Shown in pieces: positions 8,369 to 16,983 of a DNA stretch of 64,000 nucleotides. The notes under the pieces were generated by a model. The model saw only the letters and a program-made list of their open reading frames with translations, was not told the DNA's origin and ran no database searches. Source of the DNA: Streptomyces erythrochromogenes (GTDB lineage: Bacteria > Actinomycetota > Actinomycetes > Streptomycetales > Streptomycetaceae); assembly GCF_036170895.1 (NCBI RefSeq), contig NZ_CP108036.1, positions 7,475,501 through 7,539,500 of the forward strand, read 5' to 3'. Numbering within the stretch: the first letter of the stretch is position 1; the number at the start of each line of letters is the position of its first letter. Made by a program: the position numbers and the translations under genes.

Positions 8369-8626
8369 CCGCCCCGCCCTCCGCTGCCCAGCCCCCGTTC
8401 CCTCAGGGCACGGTAGAGGGGCGCGGCCCGACGCGGGGCGGTTTCCGCAGGGTGACCCTGCGTGAGCGGGCGCGGGCGGCCGGATCCGGCGGTTCCGGAC
8501 CGGGCCGCCACAGCGGCGCAGCACCGCCGAAAGCGTGCGGGCGTTCGACTTCCCCCGACGGCGACCCACCGGTAACTTGACCCGCGGCAACCGCCCGGCC
8601 GGGCGGCCGAACCCGGTAGGAGCGAG

Positions 8627-10570
8627 ATGAAGAGCCTGTTACGCGCTGCCCTGTGCGCCCTCCTGCTCACGGCCGGCGCCGTGCCCGCCCAGGCCGCCCA
8701 GGCATCTCCGACCGGGCCCGCCGGCCCGGCGTCCGAGACCGTCACCACCGCCGACGCCGCCGAGGCCTGGACCCCTCCGCTCTCCACGCGCGGCCGGTAC
8801 GTCGTCGACGCGCAGGGCGACCGGTTCCGCCTGCGCTCCGGCAACTGGGACGGAGCCCAGGGCTCCTGGAACGGCTCGGGCGACCGCAACGACCCCGCCA
8901 CCCACCACAGCGGCCAGAATGCCAACGGCATCCCGCTCGGCCTCGACCGGGTCCCGCTGCCCACCCTGCTCGCAGACTTCCGCGCCCTGGGCCTCAACAG
9001 CATCCGGCTGCCCTTCTCCAACGAGATGCTGCGCACCACCGCCCCGGTCCCGGACGCGGCCGTCGCCGCCAACCCGGCCCTGCGCGGACGCACCCCCCTG
9101 CAGGTCTTCGACGCCGTGGTCGCCGCCCTCACCGACGGCGGTTTCGCCGTCATCCTCAACAACCACACCGTCACCACCCGTTGGTGCTGCGGCCTCGACG
9201 GCAACGAGCGCTGGAACAGCGGCCGCTCCACGGCCCAGTGGGCCGACGACTGGGTCTTCCTCGCCCGCCGCTACCGGGACAACCCGCGCGTGGTCGGCGC
9301 CGACCTCTACAACGAGGTCCGCCGAGACGTCTGGGACGACCCCAACTGGGGCCTCGGCGACAACCACGACTGGCACGCCGCGGCCCAGGAGGCCGCCGAC
9401 CGCATCCTCGCCGAGGCCAACCCGAACCTGCTGATCGTGGTCGAGGGCATCAACTGGTTCGGCCTGCCGATCGACGGCTTCCCGCACGGCCGCCCCACCC
9501 TCACCCCCGTACGGACCCTCTCGCACACCCTGGTCGCCTCCGGCAAGCTCGTCTACTCCGCCCACTTCTACGGGTACACCGGCCCCCACCACAGCGGAGC
9601 CACCGGCATCGGCGAGACCAGCGACCTGCGCTACCAGGACATGAGCGCGGCACAGCTCGAACAGACCCTCTACGATCAGGCCTTCTTCGTCTCCGCGGAG
9701 ACCGGCGCGCACTTCACCGCCCCCGTCTGGATCAGCGAGTTCGGCATCGGGGCCGACGAGACCGGCGCCGCCCCGCGCACCTGGTTCGACCGCCTCACCG
9801 GACAACTGGCCCGCAACGACGCCGACTTCGCGTACTGGCCCCTCGTCGGCTGGAGCACCGACGCACAGGGCGCCCCCGGCGGCGACACCTGGGCGATGCT
9901 CCGCTACGACGCGGCCGGCCGCCGCTCCGGAGTCCTGGACGCGGGGGACTGGCGCACTGCACGCTGGTCCGGCCTCCTCACCGCCCCCGGCCGCACCGGC
10001 CCCGTCCCCGCCACCACCGCCTGGTACCAGCTGACCACCGACCACCGCGACCACAACGCCTCACTGCTCACCCGGGCCGGCGGAGACTGGGACAGCGGGG
10101 CCCGCAAGGCGGTCTGCCCCGACGGCTCCCGCCTCACCGGCCTCGCCCACACCGGCGGCCGCGGCCTGTGCACCACCTCCGGCCTGCGCGCCCCGACCGG
10201 CGGGCACACGGTGGTCCGCGACGAGCGGTACGTGCCTGCGGGCGGCGACTGGGCCGGCGGATACACGAAGTTCCAGTGCCCGGCCGGGCAGTTCCTCACC
10301 GGCTACAGCCTGCGCGGGGAGCGGGTCTCGGCCGCGCTGTGCGCCCCGGCCCGCACCGCCCTCCCGGCGGCCGGCCGGACGCTCTGGTTCGACCGCGGCG
10401 ACAACCGCCCGCCCGGCGGCCCCGGCGGCGACTACGCCCTCGGCCACTACAAGGGCCAGTGCCTGCCCACGGAATACGCGGCGGGCATCGCCTTCACGAC
10501 CCGGGTCGCTGCGCGCCCGTCCCCGGCCGCGCTGCTGTGCCGTCCCCTGCCGGGTCCCGAGGCGGGGTGA
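8627..10570 (+). CDS. Secreted glycoside hydrolase, GH5-type, with C-terminal lectin-like region
   Basis: 647 residues. Signal peptide 1 to about 25 (AQAAQA). The TIM-barrel spans about 50-470: SIRLPFSNEM, VILNNHT, the acid/base motif DLYNEV (Glu230) and the nucleophile motif WISEFG (Glu371), as in clan GH-A family 5. It should hydrolyse beta-linked polysaccharide outside the cell; cellulose or mannan specificity cannot be decided. The last 170 residues contain repeated Cys-bearing units (CPDGSRLTGLAHTGGRGLC, CPAGQFLTGYSLRGERVSAALC), a possible disulfide-bonded accessory module. GGTAGGAGCGAG lies just before the ATG. The 3' end overlaps an antisense MFS remnant. Confidence 0.88.
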   Translation: MKSLLRAALCALLLTAGAVPAQAAQASPTGPAGPASETVTTADAAEAWTPPLSTRGRYVVDAQGDRFRLRSGNWDGAQGSWNGSGDRNDPATHHSGQNANGIPLGLDRVPLPTLLADFRALGLNSIRLPFSNEMLRTTAPVPDAAVAANPALRGRTPLQVFDAVVAALTDGGFAVILNNHTVTTRWCCGLDGNERWNSGRSTAQWADDWVFLARRYRDNPRVVGADLYNEVRRDVWDDPNWGLGDNHDWHAAAQEAADRILAEANPNLLIVVEGINWFGLPIDGFPHGRPTLTPVRTLSHTLVASGKLVYSAHFYGYTGPHHSGATGIGETSDLRYQDMSAAQLEQTLYDQAFFVSAETGAHFTAPVWISEFGIGADETGAAPRTWFDRLTGQLARNDADFAYWPLVGWSTDAQGAPGGDTWAMLRYDAAGRRSGVLDAGDWRTARWSGLLTAPGRTGPVPATTAWYQLTTDHRDHNASLLTRAGGDWDSGARKAVCPDGSRLTGLAHTGGRGLCTTSGLRAPTGGHTVVRDERYVPAGGDWAGGYTKFQCPAGQFLTGYSLRGERVSAALCAPARTALPAAGRTLWFDRGDNRPPGGPGGDYALGHYKGQCLPTEYAAGIAFTTRVAARPSPAALLCRPLPGPEAG

Positions 10571-10897
10571 GGTCCGTCGTGCGGGCGGCGCCGGACCGGC
10601 CCCGGCCGCCCGCGGCGACGGCGAGAGCGAGGAGGACCAGGGCCGCCGCCACCGCGAAGGTGATCCGGGTGGCGGCGGCCACGGCCGCGGGGGAGGCCGT
10701 CGCGACGTCGCCCGCGGCCGCCGCGAGCGCGAACACCGCGCCCATGACGGAGGCGCCGGTGACGAGCCCGAGGTTGCGTGCGAGGCCCAGGGCGCCGGAG
10801 ACGACTCCCCGCCGGTCCGGCGGCACCTCCGCCATGACGGCCGTGTTGTTCGCCGTCTGGAACACCGCGCACCCGGCGGTCAGCACGGCGAGGCGGC
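10494..10897 (-). pseudogene. MFS transporter remnant (C-terminal end only)
   Basis: The minus strand encodes AVLTAGCAVFQTANNTAVM, AEVPPDRRGVVSGALGLARN, LGLVTGASVMGAVFALAAA and a last helix ITFAVAAALVLLALAVAA. These are the final three or four membrane segments of a 14-helix drug-proton antiporter (the NNTAVM and RGVVSGALGLARN motifs are characteristic). Upstream the reading frame runs into unrelated sequence near 10897, where a plus-strand cupin remnant begins. It overlaps the GH5 gene's 3' end by 77 bases. About three quarters of the transporter is missing. Confidence 0.75.
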
Positions 10898-10898
10898 C

Positions 10899-11020
10899 GA
10901 GTTCGACACCCGGCTGCCCCACTGGTTCACCAGCGCGGACGAGGGACGTCCCGTGGAGATCCTCAGTCTGTTCGGACGCCAGGGGAGCGCATGCACGTCC
11001 GCGCCAAGCCGCGGGGATGA
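10899..11020 (+). pseudogene. Remnant of a cupin-type (XRE/cupin) regulator C-terminus
   Basis: The plus strand from 10899 reads EFDTRLPHWFTSADEGRPVE then ILSLFGRQG; after a one-base deletion near 10984 it continues ERMHVRAKPRG and a TGA at 11018-11020. This is the typical last beta strands of small Streptomyces XRE-cupin regulators (LPHWF ... VEILSLFGxQGERMHVR). Everything upstream of residue EFDTRLP is lost where the sequence abuts the MFS remnant. Another short open stretch (RFWRDLVAEMRQVR, ending about 11084) may be a third scrap. Confidence 0.6.
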
Positions 11021-11213
11021 TGCCGAGGAGGTGCCGGCCGCCCCAGGTTCTGGCGCGATCTCGTCGCCGAAATGCGCCAAGTGAGGTGAACGGAGCGCCG
11101 AACCGATCTAAGGTGCGCCCGTAAGCATCGTCGCGGACACCTGTTCGGCGGTTTCCGGCCATGCCTCACCAGTGGCGCCTTCCGGCCGCACCGCACACTC
11201 AACTGGGGGGTTC

Positions 11214-13952
11214 ATGCGCAGATCCCGTAGGCCGGCGGTCTCTCTCGCCCTGTCCTTGTCCCTGACCGCAACCGGAGCGGGGCTGGGCCTCGTCCTCGCC
11301 CCGCAGGCGGCCGCCATCACGCCGCCCGTCGCCTTCACCGCCGACGCACTGTCCACCTGGCAGCCCAACGGCATCGTATGGGCCCTCGCCGAGGCCGGCG
11401 GACAGGTATTCGCCGGCGGCACCTTCTCCAGCGTGCGCCCGCCCGCGGGCGGCGCCGGCAGCGAACAACAGGCCGTGAACTTCGTGGCACTGGACGCCGC
11501 GACGGGCGCGCCGACCTCCTGCAAACTCTCCTTCACCGTGGCCTCCGGCACCGCGACGGTCCGTGCGCTCGCCCTCTCACCGGACAAGACGACCCTCTAC
11601 GCCGGCGGGTACTTCGGCGCGGTGAACGGCACCGCCGTCTCCAGCCTCGCCGCGATCGACGTGGCGAGCTGCACGGTGAAGACCGCCTTCCGCCCGGCCT
11701 TCGCGGCCACCGTCCGCGCCCTCGCCGTCACCGGCGACACGGTCTACGCGGGCGGCGACTTCCTCACCGTCGCGGGCCAGCCCCGCCAGCGCTTCGCCGC
11801 CGTCGGCGCCGCCGACGGAGCCCTCAAGCCCTTCACCGCCGACGCCGACGAGCCCGGACGCGCCGTCGAGGTCACCCCGGACGGCGAGAACGTGGTCCTC
11901 GGCGGGGACTTCTTCACTGTCAACGGTACGAACACCCACGCGCTGGCCGTCGTCGACGCGGCGAGCGGCGCGCTCACCAAGTCGTACCCCGGCTTCATCG
12001 AGACCAACTCCGTCGTCAAGGACATCGCGACCGACGCCACCGGCTTCTACACCGCCAACGAGGGCACGGGCGGCGGCGTCTTCGACGGCCGGATCGCGCT
12101 CGACCTGCCGGGCTTCGGCCAGCGCTGGCGCGACACCTGCCTGGGCGCAACCCAGGCCGTCCTGCCCCACCAGAACGTCCTCTACAGCGCCTCGCACGCG
12201 CACGACTGCGCCGGCGTCGGGGAGTTCCCCGACGGCCAGCGCCACCACCTGCTCGCCCAGCCGACCACCGGCATCGGCAAGCTGGGCTGGTCCCCCGACA
12301 CCAACGACGGCATCGGCGAGGGCATCGGCCCGCGCGTGATGGCGGTCGGTTCGAAGAACGGGGTGCAGTACCTGTGGGTCGGCGGTGAGTTCACCACCGT
12401 CAACGGCGCGGCGCAGCAGAGCCTGACACGGTTCGCCTCCACCGGCGACACCGGCGCACCCACCGTTCCCGTGGCGAGTGCGGCGAGCTTCAAGCCGGGC
12501 GAGGTCCAGGTGCGCTGGCGCACCAGCCTCGACCTCGACGACAGCGCGCTGACCTACCGGGTCTACCGCAACGGCGCGGCCGCACCCGTCGCCACGGTCG
12601 CTGCCGACTCGCTCTTCTTCAAGCGCCCGCAGGTCTCCTGGACCGACACCACCGTCGCGGCGGGCCAGTCGTACACCTACCGGGTGACGGCCACCGACGC
12701 TGCCGGCAACACCAGCGCCCTGTCCGCCACGGCGAGCGTGACCGTCCCCACGGCCCCCGAGAGCTACCCGAACCAGGTCCGCGCCGACGGGGCCCAGCTC
12801 TACTGGCGCTACGACGACGCGATCCTGCCCTATGCCGCCGACTCCTCGGCCGGCGGCAACCAGAACGGCGTGCACATGAACGCGCCCGCCCTGCGGCAGA
12901 CGCCGGGCGCGGTCTCCGGCGCGAGCACGGCGATCGGCTTCAACGGCACGGACTCCCGGATCTACGCGGACAGGCGGCAGACGGTGGGCAGCGCGTACAC
13001 CGTCGAGACCTGGTTCAAGACGGGCACCACCCGCGGCGGCAAACTCTTCGGTTTCGGCAGCAACCAGGACCGCGGCAGCTACCAGTACGACAAGCACATC
13101 TACATGACCAATGATGGCCGGGTGGTGTTCGGCGCCTACACCGGGGTCACCCGCACCATCGCCACCACCGGCGCGTACAACGACAACCAGTGGCACCACG
13201 TCGTCGCGACCCAGGGCCCCGGCGGCATGACCCTCTACGTGGACGGCGTCCAGCGGGGCACCCTGGCCGTCACCACGCACGAGAACTACTCCGGCTACTG
13301 GCACGCGGGAGGCGACAGCCTCGGCGGCTGGCCCGACCGCCCGACCAGCGAACTGTGGGCGGGACAGCTCGACGAGAGCGCCGTCTACCCGACCGTCCTG
13401 AGCGCGGCGCAGGTGCAGAACCACTACGCCCTGGCCACCGCCCCGGCCGACTCGGCGGTCCAGGTCACCGCCGCGGAGGACACCTACGCCAACGCGGGCG
13501 CACCCGCGACCAACTACGGCACCTCCTCCTCGCTCGCGGTGCGCGGCACCTCCTTCTACGCGAGCTACCTGCGCTTCGACCTGCCGGCCGCGCCCGCGGG
13601 CACGGTGCTGAAGTCGGCCGTGCTCAGCGTGAAGACGAGCACGATGAGCGGCGCCGGCACCACGGACACCGTCTCGGTCGTCCCGGTCACCGGCGGGTGG
13701 AGCGAGGGAGGGACGACGTACAACAACCGTCCCGCCCTGGGCGGTCCGGCCCTCGGGGCCTACCCGGGGATCCCGGACGGCTCGGCGGTGCACACCGCCA
13801 CCCTGACGACGGGATCCGTCGCGGGGGCGCTCGGCGGCAGCATCGGCCTGGCGCTGAGCAGCTCCGGCACGGACGCCCTGTGGCTGTGGTCCTCCGAGGC
13901 CCAGGCCAACGAGGGCACGCCGCAGCTCACGCTCACCTTCGGCGCGCCGTGA
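11214..13952 (+). CDS. Large secreted multidomain protein: propeller, FN3, LamG, DNRLRE
   Basis: 912 residues. Signal peptide 1 to about 34 (QAAA). Residues 40-405 form kelch/propeller-like repeats built on VRALAVTGDTVYAGGDFLTV-type units (at least five copies of YAGG(D/Y)F). Residues about 411-512 are a fibronectin type III domain (YRVYRNG ... SYTYRVTATDAAGN). Residues about 518-735 are a LamG / concanavalin A-like domain (YTVETWFKTG, HHVVATQGPGGMTLYVDG). Residues about 742-912 are a DNRLRE (CBM96-like) domain (DTYANAGAPATNYGTSSSL). It probably binds polysaccharide or cell-surface glycans. ATG 11214 follows a GGGGGG ribosome site; no enzyme domain is evident. Confidence 0.87.
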   Translation: MRRSRRPAVSLALSLSLTATGAGLGLVLAPQAAAITPPVAFTADALSTWQPNGIVWALAEAGGQVFAGGTFSSVRPPAGGAGSEQQAVNFVALDAATGAPTSCKLSFTVASGTATVRALALSPDKTTLYAGGYFGAVNGTAVSSLAAIDVASCTVKTAFRPAFAATVRALAVTGDTVYAGGDFLTVAGQPRQRFAAVGAADGALKPFTADADEPGRAVEVTPDGENVVLGGDFFTVNGTNTHALAVVDAASGALTKSYPGFIETNSVVKDIATDATGFYTANEGTGGGVFDGRIALDLPGFGQRWRDTCLGATQAVLPHQNVLYSASHAHDCAGVGEFPDGQRHHLLAQPTTGIGKLGWSPDTNDGIGEGIGPRVMAVGSKNGVQYLWVGGEFTTVNGAAQQSLTRFASTGDTGAPTVPVASAASFKPGEVQVRWRTSLDLDDSALTYRVYRNGAAAPVATVAADSLFFKRPQVSWTDTTVAAGQSYTYRVTATDAAGNTSALSATASVTVPTAPESYPNQVRADGAQLYWRYDDAILPYAADSSAGGNQNGVHMNAPALRQTPGAVSGASTAIGFNGTDSRIYADRRQTVGSAYTVETWFKTGTTRGGKLFGFGSNQDRGSYQYDKHIYMTNDGRVVFGAYTGVTRTIATTGAYNDNQWHHVVATQGPGGMTLYVDGVQRGTLAVTTHENYSGYWHAGGDSLGGWPDRPTSELWAGQLDESAVYPTVLSAAQVQNHYALATAPADSAVQVTAAEDTYANAGAPATNYGTSSSLAVRGTSFYASYLRFDLPAAPAGTVLKSAVLSVKTSTMSGAGTTDTVSVVPVTGGWSEGGTTYNNRPALGGPALGAYPGIPDGSAVHTATLTTGSVAGALGGSIGLALSSSGTDALWLWSSEAQANEGTPQLTLTFGAP

Positions 13953-13969
13953 CCTGAGGCCGACCCGGA

Positions 13970-14008
13970 GCCGGGGGGCGCGGACCACACCGGTCCGCGC
14001 CCCCCGGC
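13970..14008. terminator. Bidirectional hairpin terminator
   Basis: Perfect 17-bp inverted repeat (13970-13986 and 13992-14008) with a 5-nt loop ACACC, lying between the convergent LamG and DUF3224 genes. It is strong, GC-only and has no U-tract. Confidence 0.8.
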
Positions 14009-14024
14009 ACGTCCGGGCGCGGGG

Positions 14025-14435
14025 TCAGGACAGGGCGTACGTGAAGGCGTACTCCACGGAGGTGTCGCCGTGGCGGTAGGTGAAGCCGCCGGACCCCGTG
14101 AGGCCCACGAGGTCCCCCGTGCCGGAGCCGGGGACCACCTCGAAACGGCAGACGGTGCCGCCCGCGTCGAAGGTGCCGCGCTCCTCCAGTACGAAGCTGC
14201 CCTTGCGGCCGTCCACGCTGCCCGACAGCAGCTCCATCCCGCTGTAACTCCCGGTGTTCTCGCCGGTGTAGGCGATCGTGTAGTCACAGCTGGTGCCGAC
14301 GGCCTCGACGCCGCCGGTGAAGGTGTTGGCGACGTGGGCCCGGGCGAGCCGAGGGGGCGCGTCCATTGCTCCGACGGGGGTCTCCTCCCAGTCGGCGAAG
14401 GTGAAGCGGCCACGGGTTTCTACGGGCGTGGGCAT
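14025..14435 (-). CDS. DUF3224 family protein
   Basis: 136 residues. The family is a single lipocalin-like beta barrel; visible landmarks are the N-terminal GRFTFADWEE, the central YTGENTGSYSGMELLSGSVDGRKGSFVLEERGTFD and the closing TGSGGFTYRHGDTSVEYAFTY. Several DUF3224 genes sit next to YafY/WYL regulators, as here. The gene is divergent from such a regulator, with a 13-bp palindrome between them that is probably the shared operator. The start ATG 14435 has AGGACC upstream, only a modest ribosome site. Ligand and function unknown; a stress-response role is inference from the regulator. Confidence 0.87.
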   Translation of the reverse strand: MPTPVETRGRFTFADWEETPVGAMDAPPRLARAHVANTFTGGVEAVGTSCDYTIAYTGENTGSYSGMELLSGSVDGRKGSFVLEERGTFDAGGTVCRFEVVPGSGTGDLVGLTGSGGFTYRHGDTSVEYAFTYALS

Positions 14436-14491
14436 GGGGTCCTCCCGGCCGGCCGGACGGTCCCTCCGCCCGGCGTTCCCCCAGGCTGGCA

Positions 14492-14522
14492 GCCGTACCT
14501 GACACCTTCTGTCAGGTACGGC
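14492..14522. promoter_or_regulatory. Operator palindrome between DUF3224 and WYL regulator
   Basis: Perfect 13-bp inverted repeat: GCCGTACCTGACA (14492-14504), spacer CCTTC, and TGTCAGGTACGGC (14510-14522). It ends 4 bases before the regulator's first ATG, so bound protein would block its own gene and probably the divergent DUF3224 gene. The TGACA-n5-TGTCA core is a good candidate site for the adjacent regulator. Confidence 0.75.
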
Positions 14523-14526
14523 GACA

Positions 14527-15501
14527 ATGGCTGCCATGCGCGCAGACCGGCTCCTCTCCCTGCTTCTGCTGCTCCAGAACCGCGGCCGGACGACCGCCCC
14601 CGAACTCGCCGCCGAGCTGGAGGTGTCCGTGCGCACGGTCTACCGCGACATCGACGCCCTCGGAGCCTCGGGCGTCCCCGTCCTCGCCGACCGGGGCCCC
14701 GCGGGCGGCTACCGGCTGGCGGACGGCTACCGCACGCGCCTCACCGGCCTCACCGACGCCCAGGCCGGCTCGCTCTTCCTGGCCGGCGTCCCCGGACCGG
14801 CTCAGGACCTCGGGCTGGGCGCCGACCTGGCCGCCGCCCAGCTCAAGCTCCAGGCCGCGCTGCCCGCCCAGCTCGCCGGACGGGCCCGGCAGGTCCAGGA
14901 GCGCTTCCACCTCGACGCGACCGCCTGGTTCCGCGACGCCGACCCCGTGCCGCACCTCGCGCGGATCGCCCAGGCCGTCTGGGACCAGCGCGTCCTGCAC
15001 GCCCACTACCGCCGCTGGCGCGGCGAGGTACGGCGCGAACTCCACCCGCTGGGCCTCGTCCTCAAGGGCGGCATCTGGTACCTGGTCGCCGGGGTAGGCG
15101 ACGACGCCGTACGGACCTACCGCGTCGCCCGGTTCCTCGCGGTGGACACCGCCGAGGACGGCTTCGAACGCCCCGCCGGCTTCGAACTCGCCGCGTACTG
15201 GCAGGACTCCACCGACCGCCTCGAGGCAGCCCTGCGCCGGCGGACCGCGCAGCTGCGGCTCTCCCCGCGCGGCCGACAGCTGCTGCCGATGCAGTTCGGG
15301 GCGGCGGGCACCCGGGCGCTCGCCGACGCCGGCCCGCCCGACGCGGACGGCTGGGTCCGGATCAGCCTCGCCGTGGAGTCGGAGGCCGTCGCCGTCGGCG
15401 ACCTCCTGCGCCTGGGCACGGAGGCCGAGGTGCTCGGCCCGCCCGAACTGCGCCGCGCCCTCGCCGAAACGGTGACCGCCCTCGCCGACCGCTACGCGTG
15501 A
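14527..15501 (+). CDS. WYL-domain transcriptional regulator (YafY-like)
   Basis: 324 residues. N-terminal winged helix (residues 4-60: RADRLLSLLLLLQNRGRTTA ... VSVRTVYRDIDALGASGVPV, then the wing GPAGGYRL). Middle WYL domain with HAHYRRWRGE ... LHPLGLVLKGGIWYLVA (about 157-180) and YRVARF, followed by a WCX C-terminal domain. WYL proteins sense ligands or nucleic acids and mostly repress nearby genes. The operator ends 4 bases upstream of ATG 14527 and no purine-rich site precedes either ATG (14527 or 14536), so the mRNA may be leaderless. It overlaps the convergent fusion gene by 10 bases. Confidence 0.92.
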   Translation: MAAMRADRLLSLLLLLQNRGRTTAPELAAELEVSVRTVYRDIDALGASGVPVLADRGPAGGYRLADGYRTRLTGLTDAQAGSLFLAGVPGPAQDLGLGADLAAAQLKLQAALPAQLAGRARQVQERFHLDATAWFRDADPVPHLARIAQAVWDQRVLHAHYRRWRGEVRRELHPLGLVLKGGIWYLVAGVGDDAVRTYRVARFLAVDTAEDGFERPAGFELAAYWQDSTDRLEAALRRRTAQLRLSPRGRQLLPMQFGAAGTRALADAGPPDADGWVRISLAVESEAVAVGDLLRLGTEAEVLGPPELRRALAETVTALADRYA

Positions 15502-16358
15502 GCGCCGGGCCGGGTGCCGGGGGACTGCCAGCGGACCTCGCCGTCCTGGCGCTGTCCGGTAGGGCGGAGTCCGCAGGCCCGCGCGACCGCCGCCGACGCG
15601 GCGTGGTCCGGATGGACGTGGGCGACGAGACGGTCGACGGGGAGCCGCTCCAGCCAGGCCGCGAGCGCGCGGGCGGCCTCCGAGGCGAAGCCCCTGCCCT
15701 GCCAGGGGACACCGACGACCCAGGCCAGCTCGGCGAGGCCGTGCGCCGGGGTGATCGTGGCCTGGACGGTGCCCACCAGCCTCCCCGTCCCGCGCAGCCG
15801 CAGCACCCAGTTGGCCCAGACGACCGCCGGGTCGGGGGAGCCCGCGGCGAGCCGCTCGCAACGGTCGCGCAGCGCGTCCGGTGACAGGGGCACGCCGCCG
15901 GTGAAGGCGTGCAGGGCCGGATCGGCGAGGACGAGGCTCATCTCGTCGGCGTGCTCCGGCAGCAGCGGGAGCAGCTCCAGGCGGGCGGTGGCGAGGGCGA
16001 CCGGCCGGACCGGTGGCCGGCGCACCTTCGCGGCCGCCCCCGGCCGGGGCACGTCGTCCACGGCCAGACAGATGCCCAGCACCCGGTCGTGCCCGGTCCA
16101 GCCGTTGACGCGGCCGTGGTTGTTGCTGATCTGCACCCGCCGGCGCGGTACGTCCACCGCCGACACGAGGTGCAGGTAGACCGTGCCCGCCACACGGGCC
16201 AGGACGATGTCGCCCACCTCGACCAGGGCCGGGTCCGCCGGCGCGACCCGCACCTTCTGCCGGCTGTGCACCAGCGGCACCATCGACCCGCCGGTCGGCC
16301 GGAATTCCACGGTTTCGCCGCGGCCGATGCGGTCCGCCTGCGTGTCGAGCATGCCCAT
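15492..16358 (-). CDS. Fusion of S24/S26-like domain and GNAT acetyltransferase
   Basis: 288 residues. Residues 1-105 resemble the S24/S26 peptidase fold: TVEFRPTGGSMVPLVHSRQKVRV (the GSM serine signature at 24-26) followed by VEVGDIVLARVAGTVYLHLV and a HGRVNGWTG loop. No lysine partner is obvious, so peptidase activity is uncertain. Residues about 120-280 are a RimJ/RimL-type GNAT: LATARLELLPLLPEHADEM, LAWVVGVPWQGRGFASEAAR (acetyl-CoA loop Q/R-G-x-G) and AACGLRPTG-like ending. The ORF is continuous across the linker with no sign of a frameshift. It overlaps the convergent WYL gene. Function unknown; see finding. Confidence 0.82.
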   Translation of the reverse strand: MGMLDTQADRIGRGETVEFRPTGGSMVPLVHSRQKVRVAPADPALVEVGDIVLARVAGTVYLHLVSAVDVPRRRVQISNNHGRVNGWTGHDRVLGICLAVDDVPRPGAAAKVRRPPVRPVALATARLELLPLLPEHADEMSLVLADPALHAFTGGVPLSPDALRDRCERLAAGSPDPAVVWANWVLRLRGTGRLVGTVQATITPAHGLAELAWVVGVPWQGRGFASEAARALAAWLERLPVDRLVAHVHPDHAASAAVARACGLRPTGQRQDGEVRWQSPGTRPGAHA

Positions 16359-16437
16359 CGGGCAAGTCTCGCCGCGCGCACGGCTCTCCGGCCACCGGAT
16401 TACGTCCCGGCCGGTGCTGGCGTCCCGGCCGGTGCGG

Positions 16438-16890
16438 TCAGCGCGGGGGCTCCACCTCCAGGAAACGGCGCCGGCGAGGGCCCCGGTAGAGCAGACACAC
16501 CCACCCCAGCTCCTCCAGCACCGCCGCGCAGGCCGTCAGGCGCTCCCGCTCCTCCTCGGCCGCGCCACCGCCCGGCGGGCCGACCCAGGTCACCTCGACC
16601 CGTTCCGGCCCGGACCCGGCGGCCACCCGGTAGCCCGTCCGCGTACGGCGCCCCTCCGCGTCCAGCGCCGACGGCGTGATCCCCGCCGCCTCCAGTACGA
16701 GGGCCACCGCGCGCGGCAACTGCCGTACCTCCCACGGCGCGGGAACCCCCGCGCCCGCGGGGCCGCCCACCAGACGGCGGATCTGCAGCAGCCCCTCGTA
16801 GGCCGTGCGCAGCTCGGCTTCCCGCCGCCCGGGCGGCGCGGCCGCACCGTCGCCGGTCGCCGGTTCGAAGCCCCGCCCCGGATCCGTCAC
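16438..16890 (-). CDS. Hypothetical protein, about 150 residues
   Basis: Starts at GTG 16890 (an adjacent GTG at 16893 is an alternative). The sequence VTDPGRGFEPATGD ... ELRTAYEGLLQIRRLVGG ... VRQLPRAVALVLEAAGITPS ... LTACAAVLEELGWVCLLYRGPRRRRFLEV has two clear helices and a closing beta strand, with no signal or membrane segment. I do not recognise a family; it looks like the small cytosolic Streptomyces proteins often found divergent from a membrane peptide, as here with the gene at 16984. Confidence 0.6.
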   Translation of the reverse strand: MTDPGRGFEPATGDGAAAPPGRREAELRTAYEGLLQIRRLVGGPAGAGVPAPWEVRQLPRAVALVLEAAGITPSALDAEGRRTRTGYRVAAGSGPERVEVTWVGPPGGGAAEEERERLTACAAVLEELGWVCLLYRGPRRRRFLEVEPPR

Positions 16891-16983
16891 CACACCACCA
16901 CCCACCCGTCTGAGTACCTCACGCCCAACGGCCTGAGTATCCGCCCCGATTCCCCGGAGCGCCGCCACTGGTCGAATGGGGCC

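Noticed and set aside
11577..13988. 803-residue minus-strand frame opposite the LamG-type secreted protein
   Set aside because: It is a pure shadow; no domain or signal is recognisable, and the plus strand has clear domains.
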